Shown piece after piece: positions 9,123 through 18,971 of a DNA stretch of 58,221 nt. The DNA is from Oscillospiraceae bacterium. Lineage in GTDB: Bacteria; Bacillota; Clostridia; Oscillospirales; Ruminococcaceae. The translations under genes and the position numbers were made by a program. How positions within the stretch are numbered: position 1 is the first letter of the stretch; every line of letters begins with the position of its first letter. The stretch is taken from positions 1-58,221 of the forward strand of contig JAAWRH010000025.1 in assembly GCA_022800935.1 (NCBI GenBank), written 5' to 3'. The notes under the pieces are model-generated. The model did not search any database. It worked only from the letters and a program-made list of their open reading frames with translations, and was not told the DNA's origin.

Positions 9123-10901
9123 TCACTCGGTGCGGGGCAGGATAACCGTCACCTGCGTTCCGGTGCCATAGGTGCTGAATAGCTCCAACTGGGCCCGGCC
9201 CTCATAGTAAAGGTACAGCCTCCGGGCAATATTGGCCAGCGCCACTCCGTGAGATTCTCCGCAGCCTTTCTGATGCGTTTTCAGGCTTTGTCTGATCTGT
9301 TCCAGGCGGTCCGGAGCTATGCCGGTTCCGTTGTCCAGAATGCGGACCAGCATCTGCTCCCCCGACAGTTCCGTGATGCTGATTTTTACATGCAGGGGCA
9401 GACTCCCCATGGGCATCCCGTGCTTTACCGTGTTTTCCACCAAGGGCTGGAGCATCAGGGAGGGCATGCGGACGTTATCCAGTCCAGGTTCTATCTGTAT
9501 CTGCAAGTGGATCCGTCCGTCGAACCGGATATTTTCCAGCTGGACATAGCTTTGCACCAGGGAGATTTCCTCCGCCACCGTGGATTGGGACTGGTGCCTG
9601 GTGCGGACGCGCATCAACGCCCCCAAAGACATCAGGGCATTGCACACCTTTTCCGAATCTCCCAGCATGGCCGTCATTCGGATTGCCTCCAGGGCGTTAA
9701 AGAGAAAATGGGGTTCTATCTGCGCCCGCAGATAGGAGCTTGTGGCCTCGTTCTCCGCCAGCTTGACGCTGTAGACCTTGTTAATCAGCAGGGAGAGGGT
9801 TTTGTTTATCTGCCCTATTTCATCGTTTTGCAGATCGTCAAATACAACATCGTCATACCCGGCCCGCAGTTGGTTCATCCGGGCATTGAGAAGCTCCAGG
9901 CGAATAAAGAATTTTTTATAGCTCCAAAAGGTAAAACAACAGAAAAGAAAGAGAAAAACCAGCAAAATAGAGAGCAGAATCATAAACTCAACCCGGCTCT
10001 GGTCATAAACGGAACGGTTCGGACAGGCGATTACCAGCGTCAGCTCCGGTTCGGCAATGGAATAGGTGAAAAAATGATATTTCTGACCGCCGATGCGGAG
10101 ACAATGGTCATAAAGGCCGGGAGTCAGGGAAAGTCCAGCCACCTCGCCGGAAATGCAGCCGATATCATTGTAGGCGTAGATGACCTTTTCATCCTCGACA
10201 ATGTATATCTGCTCAATATCCAGGTTCATATCCGAAACATCCAAAAGTGTTTCCGCTTCTACGATACATTCCAGATAGGCGATGGGGTGAGGGGAAAGGG
10301 AGGAGTACATCTGGGAAAACTGAGAAAAGGTCAGCGTGTCCGAAAGCGTGTTTACTGGAAAGCAAAGCTGTCTTTGGTTGCTTTGGTTCTGATAGGAAAA
10401 GAGGGGAGCGCTGTGCATCATCTTATAGGAACGGTAGGGAATTTGGGGCAAAGCTTCATACAGCGGCAGTCCTTTCAGGGCGGCATATGGGAATATGAGA
10501 TATTGATACCGCGGCGTCTGTTCGTTCAGCGCCCAGATGCGTATTGCCGTGATATTGCTGTTTGCCTGCCGGATGCTGTCCAGGAAGGGGCCAAGCTCCT
10601 GGGTGGTTTTCAGGTAACTCTCATAATTGAAGGACATATCCTCCTGCTCCAGATACGCCACCAGGGAGGGATCCGCGCTGACAATATCCGCAATCAAATT
10701 CATTTCGTTTGCCTTGTTTTGATAGGAGCTGGTTATTATGCCGGATATATTGTCGATTTCTGTGTAAAGGCGGCTGCGCGTTGTATTTATGATGTGCCTG
10801 CACCAGAACAGACTGACAAGCAGCACTGGGACAAACAGCAGCAGAAGAAAGAGAAGAACCAGACGCTGGCCCATGGAAAGAAGATATTTTCCCCGCAAGT
10901 T
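9123..10901 (-). CDS. YesM-type sensor histidine kinase, divergent from the second importer
   Basis: Membrane sensor kinase. A first helix starts near residue 10 and a second lies at about 303-328, with a large extracytoplasmic region between. The His_kinase domain has its phospho-acceptor in EPHFLFN (about H398), where Glu replaces the more usual Asn. The ATPase N box (LVENTVKHG) and DNGTGI follow. No regulator adjoins it. The YesN-type regulator at 14954, beyond the divergent importer operon, is the natural partner. The start is uncertain: TTG 10901 has AGAGGTG at good spacing, while GTG 10907 overlaps that site and ATG 10874 is also in frame. Confidence 0.9.
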   Translation of the reverse strand, partial: NLRGKYLLSMGQRLVLLFLLLLFVPVLLVSLFWCRHIINTTRSRLYTEIDNISGIITSSYQNKANEMNLIADIVSADPSLVAYLEQEDMSFNYESYLKTTQELGPFLDSIRQANSNITAIRIWALNEQTPRYQYLIFPYAALKGLPLYEALPQIPYRSYKMMHSAPLFSYQNQSNQRQLCFPVNTLSDTLTFSQFSQMYSSLSPHPIAYLECIVEAETLLDVSDMNLDIEQIYIVEDEKVIYAYNDIGCISGEVAGLSLTPGLYDHCLRIGGQKYHFFTYSIAEPELTLVIACPNRSVYDQSRVEFMILLSILLVFLFLFCCFTFWSYKKFFIRLELLNARMNQLRAGYDDVVFDDLQNDEIGQINKTLSLLINKVYSVKLAENEATSSYLRAQIEPHFLFNALEAIRMTAMLGDSEKVCNALMSLGALMRVRTRHQSQSTVAEEISLVQSYVQLENIRFDGRIHLQIQIEPGLDNVRMPSLMLQPLVENTVKHGMPMGSLPLHVKISITELSGEQMLVRILDNGTGIAPDRLEQIRQSLKTHQKGCGESHGVALANIARRLYLYYEGRAQLELFSTYGTGTQVTVILPRTE

Positions 10902-10954
10902 TTTCACCTCTGTTGATTGGTATAGCGTCAGAAAAGGTTTTTAAGCTTGTGATA

Positions 10955-10963
10955 ATTATAACA
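10955..10963 (-). promoter_or_regulatory. Extended -10 promoter of the divergent kinase gene
   Basis: On the minus strand TG-T-TATAAT lies 54 nt before the kinase start. No convincing -35 box is seen. Confidence 0.45.
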
Positions 10964-11039
10964 GACAAAAGTTCAACATAAAAGTTTGATTTTTTGTTGG
11001 ATATTGATAAAATAACATACCTTTTCTAAAAAAACGAAC

Positions 11040-11068
11040 TTGTGAACTTTTTGTGGATTTTTTATAAT
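11040..11068 (+). promoter_or_regulatory. Promoter of the second importer operon
   Basis: TTGTGA and TATAAT are separated by exactly 17 nt and lie 58 nt before the permease start. Roughly 75 nt separate this from the opposing kinase promoter, room for a shared regulator site. Confidence 0.6.
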
Positions 11069-11125
11069 AAATATAGAGAATGATTCAGTGTTTAGCTTCT
11101 AAAAGACAAAGATGAGGTGAATTCT

Positions 11126-12085
11126 ATGGCATCCGAAAAAAAACTGAAGGCATATCAGCAGTCTGTCCTAGGAAGAAATCCGAAATCCCAATTATCCCTC
11201 CAGCTTATGGCGCTTCCGGCGCTGCTGGCCACGCTGTTGTTTTCCTATTTCCCGATGTACGGGGTCATTATCGCCTTTAAAAATTATAACATTTTTAAAG
11301 GCATTATGGCAAGCCCATGGGCGGCCAGCAATGGGTTGGAACACTTTATCGACTTTTTTAATACTCCCGCGGCGATGGGTGTGGTACTCAATACCATTAA
11401 GATGGCTGTTTTGATGCTTCTCTTTACCACCTGGCCGCCTATGCTCCTTGCAATTCTGCTCAACGAGGTGAGGGGCACGGCGTTTTTAAAGACGGTCCAG
11501 ACCTGCTCCTATCTGCCCCACTTTATTTCCTGGGCCGTGTGCGGGGGTATTTTTTACAGTCTGCTCAATCCAACCAGCGGAGCGGTCAATATTCTCCTGA
11601 CACAGCTTGGAGTTCTGGACAAGTCCATCAATTTCCTCTCCGATTCCCGCTTTTTGGTCCCCATCATGGTGCTTCTGCGGGTTTGGAAGGGAATCGGCTG
11701 GGGTTCCATTATCTACCTGGGGGTTATTGTTTCCATCGACCAGGAGCTGTATGAGGCCGTGGAGATAGACGGAGGCCGGAGATACGCCAAAATCCGGTAC
11801 GTGACCATCCCCCACCTGATTCCCACCTTTGCTCTCCTGTTTATCCTGGAGTGCGGCAAGATTATGTCCGGCGGCGATACCTTCAATCAGGTCTATGTCT
11901 TCAGCAATATGACCAACCGGCAGCTGATCGATGTTCTGGACAACTATATTCTCCGCACCGGCTTTGAAAACGGACGGTATTCCTATTCCACAGCGGTCAA
12001 CCTATTTAAATCCGTCATCAATGTCATGCTGCTCCTCAGCGCCAACTGGGTCAGCAAAAAGGCGACGGAAACATCACTGTTCTAA
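11126..12085 (+). CDS. Carbohydrate ABC transporter permease (LplB type)
   Basis: First membrane subunit of the second importer, 319 aa, six predicted helices, EAA loop around YEAVEIDGGRRY. The start at ATG 11126 is set by GAGGTG 6 nt upstream; the GTG nine nt earlier overlaps that site. It is followed after 13 nt by its partner permease. The operon has no ATPase gene. Its substrate is unknown; the linked PL22-like lyase suggests an oligogalacturonide or similar acidic sugar. Confidence 0.93.
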   Translation: MASEKKLKAYQQSVLGRNPKSQLSLQLMALPALLATLLFSYFPMYGVIIAFKNYNIFKGIMASPWAASNGLEHFIDFFNTPAAMGVVLNTIKMAVLMLLFTTWPPMLLAILLNEVRGTAFLKTVQTCSYLPHFISWAVCGGIFYSLLNPTSGAVNILLTQLGVLDKSINFLSDSRFLVPIMVLLRVWKGIGWGSIIYLGVIVSIDQELYEAVEIDGGRRYAKIRYVTIPHLIPTFALLFILECGKIMSGGDTFNQVYVFSNMTNRQLIDVLDNYILRTGFENGRYSYSTAVNLFKSVINVMLLLSANWVSKKATETSLF

Positions 12086-12098
12086 AGGAGGGAACGCA

Positions 12099-12974
12099 AT
12101 GGCTCACCGGCTCAAACGGATTACGGCTTTTGATGTAGTCAATTACATTTTGCTGGGACTGCTGACCTTTATCATCGTTTATCCCTTTTATTACATTGTC
12201 ATCAATTCCTTTAACGGGCTTTTGACCCACCGGCCCTCCTTTTTCTGGCCGGAAGCGCCTACAGTGCGCACCTATAAGACCGTGTTTTCGGACGATTCCC
12301 TTCTGATGGCCTTTTTTGTATCGGTGGCCAGGACGGTCTGCGGCACTTTGCTTACCGTGACCTGCACATCGCTGTGCGCTTACGCTTTGAGCAAGCCCTA
12401 TCTGCGCTTCCGCAATTTTTACATGGCTTTTTTGATTGTCCCAACCTTCTTTAACGGCGGCACCATTCCGGTTTACCTGAACCTGAAGGCGCTCCATCTG
12501 GTGGATTCCTTTTTGGTGTACATTCTTCCCAACGCCTTTACCTTTTTCTACATGGTGATGCTGATGAGTGCTTTCCGCAATGTTCCCTCCACCCTGGAGG
12601 ATGCGGCCCTCATTGACGGCGCGGGCTGCTGGAGAATTTTTGTCCAGATCATCCTGCCTGTGACCATCCCCACCTTTGCCACCATTGCCCTGTACGCCGC
12701 TGTCGGCCAGTGGAACCAGTGGTATGATACCATGTACTACACCAATAAGGACAGCCTGCAAACCCTTGCCTCCGTATTGATGCGGATTATCCGGGAAAAC
12801 CTAGGAACAGAGATGGCTTCGGATATGATGTCCGACCTGGAGAACAACTCCTTTAACCCGGAGGGGGTTAAGTTCGCCACCATGGTGGTGTCCGTCACAC
12901 CGATTTTATGCATCTATCCCTTTCTCCAAAGGTACTTTGTCAAGGGCGTTATGATAGGCTCCATCAAGGGATGA
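12099..12974 (+). CDS. Carbohydrate ABC transporter permease (LplC type)
   Basis: Second membrane subunit, 291 aa, with six predicted helices, the EAA loop (LEDAALIDGAGCW) and the C-terminal KGVMIGSIKG signature. AAAGGAGGG lies directly before ATG 12099. An open frame extends about 170 nt further upstream but only as a shadow of the first permease. Confidence 0.93.
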   Translation: MAHRLKRITAFDVVNYILLGLLTFIIVYPFYYIVINSFNGLLTHRPSFFWPEAPTVRTYKTVFSDDSLLMAFFVSVARTVCGTLLTVTCTSLCAYALSKPYLRFRNFYMAFLIVPTFFNGGTIPVYLNLKALHLVDSFLVYILPNAFTFFYMVMLMSAFRNVPSTLEDAALIDGAGCWRIFVQIILPVTIPTFATIALYAAVGQWNQWYDTMYYTNKDSLQTLASVLMRIIRENLGTEMASDMMSDLENNSFNPEGVKFATMVVSVTPILCIYPFLQRYFVKGVMIGSIKG

Positions 12975-13045
12975 TACAAACGCGGGTTTTTACGGTACGC
13001 GCCGCGTGCCGGTCAACCATAAATTTTTTAAGGAGGTTCCAATAC

Positions 13046-14794
13046 ATGCGTAAATATCTGAGAACGTTATCGCTAACTCTGGCGGCCGCCATGATAGCGG
13101 CTACAGCTGGCGGGTGTTCTTCGCCGGCCGGCAGCTCCTCGTCCAGCTCTGTCGCAAATTCCGGCAGTACAGCGCCTAGCACCCAGTCCCAAAGCTCCTC
13201 CGCCTCTTCTGAAGCGGCACCCGGCAATAGCTGGGAGGGAAAGGAGCCTGTCACCATTACCTATTACTATGACAAGAGCATCGCCACCTCTGACTTTGAC
13301 AAGTGGTGGGGGAAGGACTCTGTCTCCAAGTACCTGATGGAGAACACCAACGTGGATATCGAATGGATGATGGCCCCTGATAACGACCACAGCAAGCTCC
13401 AGATTATTGTGGCCTCCGGAACCCTTCCCGATGTTATCACCACCGAGCGCAGCCTTGCCTTGATGCGGGACCTGGTGGCCAACGACATGGTATGGCCCAT
13501 CAACGAACTGGAGAAAACCGCCGCCCCCGACTTTTTGGAGCGCAACATCCCGGATAACGTAAAGCTTCAGTTCCGCATTTCCTTTGACTCCATGAATATT
13601 TACTGCCTGCCTTGTCAGTGGTATTCCGAGGAGGCGATTGCCGATCCGTCGCTGATTAAAAACGCCGCCGGGGTTGCGGTTATCGAGCAGCTTTATCAGG
13701 AAATGGGCTCTCCCGACACCTCTACACTGGACGGACTGTTGGACATGCTTCGCCAAGCGAAAGCCAAATATCCGGATATGATTCCGGTCCAGGCCTCCCG
13801 CAACTCCGGCCTGGACGGGGACGGCAATGTCCGTATGATCTATAAGATATTCAATATGTTTGACCTCGCCTCCCGTTACGACATCGGGGAGGACGGCACC
13901 TACATGAAGTACTTCCACAGCCCCAAGTTCCTGGACCTGCTCAAATTCGTCAACACCCTTTACAACGAAGGACTGATGGATCCCGCCGAGCTGACCGATA
14001 CCTCCGAGACCATGCAGGCCAAGCTGTTTAACGGCATGGTGTTCTGCAACCTGAACCAAGACTCCGACAATATCGACTGGTTCAGCACCGAGCTCCAGAA
14101 GGTTCACCCGGAGTGGAACTGGACCATGATTGACGCCCCCAGCGCTTACGCCGATCAGGGTATTACCTATTCCAACGACGGCATCGGCGGCGGTGTCGGC
14201 GATGTGCTCAATCACTTTATCATCAAAAACCCCAATGCGGAACGGGTGCTCCAGTTCTTTGATTTTATTTTCCAGGAGCAGGCACAATTTTACATCGCCC
14301 GTGGTATGGAGGATTCCTGGGAATCCTATGATGAAAACGAAAAGATTGCCGTTCTGAAGCCCGATATTGATAAGGCCGACGACAGCATCAAAAAGGGACA
14401 GTACGGTGTGGGCGCCTACTGGCTGTGGCGCAACAGCGATATCACCGCCCGCCACAAGAAGATCGGCGCTTCTGATTACCAGATTGCCAGCCTGGACCAC
14501 AACGCCCAGTATTACAAGGACTACTCCTTCTTCTCCGGCGCGGAGACCTATGCCTCCGACAGCCAGGAAAACAAAATATTCTCCCAGGTGAAGGAATACT
14601 ACCAAACCGCGGTTGTGGATATCATTATGTGTAATCCTTCAGAGGTGGAGACCAGGTACAACGCCATGATGGATCAGCTGGAATCCCTTGGTCAGGGGAC
14701 GCTGGACGAGCATATCAACAGCTATTTCCAGAATAAGGCCAGCATTGAGGCCAAGTACAGCGAGGACCTTGACCTGAGCTACATGAAGAAATAG
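13046..14794 (+). CDS. Extracellular solute-binding lipoprotein (LplA type)
   Basis: Binding subunit of the second importer, 582 aa. The signal peptide ends in a lipobox (ATAGGC) and is followed by a Ser-rich spacer of about 40 residues, then a large type-2-like binding domain. ATG 13046 has AAGGAGG 8 nt upstream. It shares its layout with the other two large lipoproteins here but differs clearly in sequence, so the three importers probably take different substrates. Confidence 0.92.
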   Translation: MRKYLRTLSLTLAAAMIAATAGGCSSPAGSSSSSSVANSGSTAPSTQSQSSSASSEAAPGNSWEGKEPVTITYYYDKSIATSDFDKWWGKDSVSKYLMENTNVDIEWMMAPDNDHSKLQIIVASGTLPDVITTERSLALMRDLVANDMVWPINELEKTAAPDFLERNIPDNVKLQFRISFDSMNIYCLPCQWYSEEAIADPSLIKNAAGVAVIEQLYQEMGSPDTSTLDGLLDMLRQAKAKYPDMIPVQASRNSGLDGDGNVRMIYKIFNMFDLASRYDIGEDGTYMKYFHSPKFLDLLKFVNTLYNEGLMDPAELTDTSETMQAKLFNGMVFCNLNQDSDNIDWFSTELQKVHPEWNWTMIDAPSAYADQGITYSNDGIGGGVGDVLNHFIIKNPNAERVLQFFDFIFQEQAQFYIARGMEDSWESYDENEKIAVLKPDIDKADDSIKKGQYGVGAYWLWRNSDITARHKKIGASDYQIASLDHNAQYYKDYSFFSGAETYASDSQENKIFSQVKEYYQTAVVDIIMCNPSEVETRYNAMMDQLESLGQGTLDEHINSYFQNKASIEAKYSEDLDLSYMKK

Positions 14795-14841
14795 GATGAC
14801 AGTGATGGTCCTGCTTTAACCCGGCACTCCATCCGGACAGA

Positions 14842-14875
14842 GACAGCCGGCCTGATGCGTTTATGGCCGGCTGTC
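14842..14875 (+). terminator. Terminator after the second importer operon
   Basis: A perfect 11-bp GC-rich stem (14842-14852 with 14865-14875) has a 12-nt loop. The T run is weak (CTGTT), so some readthrough into the regulator gene is plausible. Confidence 0.6.
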
Positions 14876-14953
14876 CTGTTGGAAGGCGTCGAATATGTTT
14901 TCACCCTCCGTTTCTTATCCACGACCGGGTGTGATATGTGAGGTGTTTTTTGT

Positions 14954-16399
14954 ATGTATACGCTGATGCTGGTGGATGATCACAAGATTATCCTTGACGG
15001 AATTCAGATGATGATCCAGGGAATGGATGTGGCGTTTGACCGGTTTATCTGCGCGAGTAATGGACAGGAGGCCTTGGAGCTGCTGGAGCGGGAACGGCCC
15101 GACGCGGTGATTACGGATATCCGTATGCCCGCTATGGACGGACTTTCCTTCTGTAAGACGGTGCGCGGGATGAAAAACGATATCCCCATTATTCTGCTGA
15201 CTGGATACGACGACTTTGAGTATGCCCGGCAGGGAATAGAGATACAGGCAGTCTGTTATCTGTTAAAGCCGGTGGAAAAGGACGAGCTGTTCGCCGCGCT
15301 GAAAACCGTGGAGCTGATGCTGGACGAACAGGCCGGCCGCACTCTGGAGGCATGCAGTGAAAATGCCTCGGTAATTATACGGGCCGTCAACGGAGAAAAG
15401 CTGCTGAAAACCTTTCATCAGCAGATGGCGCTGTATCATTTTCTCCCCAGGGGGGAGGCGGTTTCCAAGGAACTTGCCCGGCAGGTCAAGGAGCTGTTCG
15501 GACAAAGCCTTCTCTCTATCTATGTAAGGGCCTCGGAAATACTGTGCCTTGCCCAGTGGGACGAGGAGCGGCGCTTTCCCCCCGAACTGTCCGACAGGGT
15601 GGAAATCAACGTCAGCTCCATGTTTGAGGGACTTGATTATCTGGGGGACGCTCTGCGTCAGCTTTATATTGTCCACATCAAGCGCAGCGGGAGAAGGGAA
15701 TCCCAGGCATTGTCCTTTGAGGAGGTTTCCCATCCGGGTGAAAGTCTGAAAACGCCCTCAAACGGGGAGCTGGAGGAGATCAACAATGCCATTGCCTTTT
15801 TTGACAGGGACCGGTTGGACAAGGCGCTGAACCGGCTGGATGACAAGCTTGCTTCTCAGAAAAATGCGGAGGAAATTGCCGCCGCCTGGTACAGCTCCGT
15901 ATGTATGAGCGTCTATAAGCACTTTTACGAGCATATCTCTAAACCCAATATGTCCGAGGAGTTTAACTATCTTCTTTACGGCGAGCTCCTTTTGGCAAAG
16001 GAGCGCAGCCGGGAAAATATGGCCCGGTTTATGCGGGAGCGACTGCATGTATTCCTTGCCAAGCTCTGTGAAAACAACAAGGAAAGTGTTGTGGAAAAGG
16101 CAAAAGCCCTTTTAAAGGAAAACCCCGGAAGGAGCCAGCAGGAGCTGGCGGATGCCCTGCACATTTCCAGCCAGTATTTCAGCAGGCTTTTTCGGAGGGA
16201 GACAGGGGAGAGCTTCAGCGGCTACTCCATACGCCTGCGAATTGAAACGGCCAAAAAATGTCTGACAACCTCCGGCCTGACGGTGGAGCAGATCGGCAAA
16301 AAGGTAGGATATGACAGTGAGAAGCACTTCTATACCGTTTTCCGCAAAATGACAGGGATGTCCCCCGCTCAATACCGCCGCCTTCATTCCAAACAATAA
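14954..16399 (+). CDS. YesN-type AraC-family response regulator, likely partner of the kinase at 9123-10901
   Basis: 481-residue regulator with a receiver domain (D8/D9, phospho-acceptor D55, KP near 105), a middle region of about 250 residues of no known fold, and an AraC-type DNA-binding domain (about 385-478, ending GMSPAQYRR). TGAGGTG stands upstream of ATG 14954 at a slightly long spacing. Its kinase is not adjacent; the only unpaired YesM kinase nearby lies across the importer operon. It sits between that operon and the catabolic trio and could activate both. Confidence 0.92.
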   Translation: MYTLMLVDDHKIILDGIQMMIQGMDVAFDRFICASNGQEALELLERERPDAVITDIRMPAMDGLSFCKTVRGMKNDIPIILLTGYDDFEYARQGIEIQAVCYLLKPVEKDELFAALKTVELMLDEQAGRTLEACSENASVIIRAVNGEKLLKTFHQQMALYHFLPRGEAVSKELARQVKELFGQSLLSIYVRASEILCLAQWDEERRFPPELSDRVEINVSSMFEGLDYLGDALRQLYIVHIKRSGRRESQALSFEEVSHPGESLKTPSNGELEEINNAIAFFDRDRLDKALNRLDDKLASQKNAEEIAAAWYSSVCMSVYKHFYEHISKPNMSEEFNYLLYGELLLAKERSRENMARFMRERLHVFLAKLCENNKESVVEKAKALLKENPGRSQQELADALHISSQYFSRLFRRETGESFSGYSIRLRIETAKKCLTTSGLTVEQIGKKVGYDSEKHFYTVFRKMTGMSPAQYRRLHSKQ

Positions 16400-16429
16400 G
16401 GGGTTATTCCGGAATTCGGCACACTCGGA

Positions 16430-16458
16430 TTGCGCTGTTGAATTTTTATTGGTATTAT
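16430..16458 (+). promoter_or_regulatory. Promoter of the Gfo/Idh - PL22-like - DHDPS operon
   Basis: TTGCGC and TATTAT are 17 nt apart and a TG extends the -10. The start codon of the first gene lies 30 nt downstream of the -10. Confidence 0.6.
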
Positions 16459-16487
16459 ATCTGTATCAAAACAAAGGAGGGTCTAGT

Positions 16488-17819
16488 ATGTCTGTAAACG
16501 TACTGCCAAAGCCCGGCGAGCCTGTCAGAACCGTGCTGATTGGCGCGGGAAACCGCACTAAGAATATTTATGCCCCTATGATGAAGGGCTTGAAGCCCTG
16601 GGTGGATATCGTTGCGGTGGTGGACCCAGTACAGGAGCACTGCGACGCTATCGCCGAAAAGATAGGCGCGAGGCCCTATTGCGATATCAAGGACGCAGTC
16701 AGGGAGCAGGCCCCGGAGGCAGCCATTGTAGTGGCACCTATCCCCCTGCACCACGCCTATTCGGTTTTCCTCTCCGAGAACAAGATACATAACTTAATCG
16801 AAACCTCCTGGTGCGCTACTGTCCTTCAGGCGCGGGATATGATTCAAAAGGCAAAGGAGAATCATGTGTACACGCGGGTGGGGGAGAACTTTTTCCGCTA
16901 TCCCATCGACAGCTTTGCCCGCGCCCTGCGGGACAGCGGTTATATCGGCGACATCAAGCGCATTTTCACCTATAACGACCACACCGGCTATCACAACAAC
17001 TCCCGCTGGACTGTGTTCGCGGGGGAGTATCCGGAATGGATCAGCGCCTTTGAGCACACCATGCCCACCATGCCCTACTATGAATCCCCCCAAAGGTTCC
17101 ACGATTCGGAGACCTTCCGTTCCCGGTACATCAGCTTTCCCAGCGGCCTCACAGTCATAGATCAGGCCGCCAACATCAAGGGAATGCTGGGGCGTCAGGT
17201 GCGTCCGGGATTCACCGAGTGGCATGGGACCATGGGAACACTGGTCCAGCAGGGCGGCAGATACGCAGCTCCTACCCACTATATCCTGGACAACAACAAG
17301 CGGGTCGAGGTGGGGAAGGGGGTCCACAGCGAGTGGACCGCTGAAATCCGCCGCTGTATGTACGGGGATACTACAGTCCTCACCGATGCAATCCGCCCTG
17401 CCAACCCCAACTACATCTCCAAGGTGGAGCGGTTCTACAACGAGGATGGCTATTATATGGGGGTGCGGGCGCAGATTCCCGGCGGAGAGATACGCTTTGA
17501 CAATCCCATCCAGATTGGCGCGCGCTCCGACCATTATTTCCCCGAATATGGGGTCTGTGTGGCGGGCCATATCATCGACTTTGCCCTCCAGATACGGGGG
17601 CTGCGGGACAGCGAATTTGACGAGCAGGATGCCCTGATGTCCCTGATGATGGAAATCGCCGCGCGGGAGTCCATCATCAACGAGGGCAAACGGATCAGGC
17701 TGCCCCTGGAAGGGGATATTGAGTCCGACCATATCGTTCTGGAGGGACTGCGGAAACGCCTGGGCTTTGATCCCCTGGATATCGAGGCTGTGCTGGGCTA
17801 CAAGGCTCCCAAGCCGTGA
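16488..17819 (+). CDS. Gfo/Idh/MocA-family protein with altered EKP motif
   Basis: 443 aa. Residues 14-130 form a Rossmann domain with the dinucleotide motif GAGNRT (19-24). A long alpha/beta domain follows, as in Gfo/Idh/MocA sugar dehydrogenases. The family normally has EKP, whose Lys takes part in catalysis. Here the aligned residues are E105-T-S-W, so the Lys is missing although the later GENFFRYP stretch is kept. It may be an unusual dehydrogenase, an isomerase or a non-oxidative relative. ATG 16488 has AAAGGAGG. It is the first of three closely spaced genes; the next begins 13 nt on. Confidence 0.85.
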   Translation: MSVNVLPKPGEPVRTVLIGAGNRTKNIYAPMMKGLKPWVDIVAVVDPVQEHCDAIAEKIGARPYCDIKDAVREQAPEAAIVVAPIPLHHAYSVFLSENKIHNLIETSWCATVLQARDMIQKAKENHVYTRVGENFFRYPIDSFARALRDSGYIGDIKRIFTYNDHTGYHNNSRWTVFAGEYPEWISAFEHTMPTMPYYESPQRFHDSETFRSRYISFPSGLTVIDQAANIKGMLGRQVRPGFTEWHGTMGTLVQQGGRYAAPTHYILDNNKRVEVGKGVHSEWTAEIRRCMYGDTTVLTDAIRPANPNYISKVERFYNEDGYYMGVRAQIPGGEIRFDNPIQIGARSDHYFPEYGVCVAGHIIDFALQIRGLRDSEFDEQDALMSLMMEIAARESIINEGKRIRLPLEGDIESDHIVLEGLRKRLGFDPLDIEAVLGYKAPKP

Positions 17820-17832
17820 GGAGTGTCAGAAG

Positions 17833-18927
17833 ATGAAGCAGATTTATCCATCAGAGCGCCGGCAGATTGTTGACCGGGCAACCGGCCGCGCTGTCACCCA
17901 GATCACCGATTTTCCGGCTGTCAACCATCATCCCTTTTTTCTTATCCCGGCCTATGACAGGGCGATGAAACGGCTGTACTTTGTCTCCCACCGGACGGGA
18001 ACCCCGCAGGTGTTCGCCTATAACCGGCAGCAGGACGTCATTGAACAGCTTTCTCAGGTGGGAGAGCTGAATGAGTGGTCGGTACATCCCAGCGGGGACG
18101 GACAATTTGTCTACTATGTGGCGGACGGCTGCGCCATGCGGGCCGAGGTAGAGACCGGAAAGGCCGAAACGCTGTTGACCGCCAGGGACCTGACGGCCCT
18201 TGGCGGTGGAAAGGTCAATCCGGGGACCAACAACCTGACCCCTGGGACAACGGCCCTCAGCGCCGATGACCGCTTCTGGGCCATCCGTTCCGTCTCGGAC
18301 GAGGGGTATTCCGTGCTGGTCTTTGACAGCCGGAAGGGGAGCTGGAAAAGGGAATGCACCTGTGATATGGTTTCCCATATGCAGTTCTGCCCGGAGGACA
18401 GCAATCTGCTTTTCTGCGCTGGGCCCCTTACCGATAGGGTGTGGATTCTGGACCGGGCCTCCGGAGAGCGCAGGCGTATCTTCAAACGAAATCAGGCGGA
18501 AAAGCAGTGGATTACCCACGAGTCCTGGATTCCGGGAAGCCGTTCCCTGTCGCTAGTGGACTGGCCCCACGGCATCCTTCGGGTTCATGCCGATACGGGG
18601 GAGGTAAAGCGCATAGCTGACTTTAACGCCTGGCATGCCATTGCCAACCATGCAGGCTCCATGATGATAGCGGACACCAATTTCCCCGACAACGGTCTGA
18701 TTCTCCTAAACCTTTCCGATGGAAGCACCCAGCTCCTATGCAGACCGGAGGCCACCTGTGTGGGTGCCCACTGGAATGGACCCTTTCCCTACGACAACGG
18801 GCCAATCCAAACCTATGCTCCCCAGCACACCCATCCCCATCCCCGCTTCAGTCCGGATGACAGGAAGGTGGCCTACACCTCCGACGCCAGCGGTCACGCA
18901 CAGGTATTTGAGATTGACCTGCCGTAA
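17833..18927 (+). CDS. PL22-like oligogalacturonate lyase (seven-bladed propeller)
   Basis: 364-residue cytoplasmic protein with TolB/WD-like repeats and the N-terminal pattern of PL22 (TG..V.Q(I/L)TDF followed by repeated HRTGTPQVF-type blades). Near the C-terminus QHTHPH (Q331, H334, H336) has the Gln/His/His spacing of the PL22 metal site, followed by FSPDDRKVAYTSD. PL22 enzymes split unsaturated digalacturonate into 5-keto-4-deoxyuronate. It has no signal peptide. The match to PL22 is partial (slightly short), so related unsaturated disaccharides are possible substrates. It lies between the Gfo/Idh gene and the DHDPS-family gene. Confidence 0.75.
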   Translation: MKQIYPSERRQIVDRATGRAVTQITDFPAVNHHPFFLIPAYDRAMKRLYFVSHRTGTPQVFAYNRQQDVIEQLSQVGELNEWSVHPSGDGQFVYYVADGCAMRAEVETGKAETLLTARDLTALGGGKVNPGTNNLTPGTTALSADDRFWAIRSVSDEGYSVLVFDSRKGSWKRECTCDMVSHMQFCPEDSNLLFCAGPLTDRVWILDRASGERRRIFKRNQAEKQWITHESWIPGSRSLSLVDWPHGILRVHADTGEVKRIADFNAWHAIANHAGSMMIADTNFPDNGLILLNLSDGSTQLLCRPEATCVGAHWNGPFPYDNGPIQTYAPQHTHPHPRFSPDDRKVAYTSDASGHAQVFEIDLP

Positions 18928-18971
18928 GCGTTGCGCCGTCCATACAACAAAACGAAAAGGAGAAACAGCAA

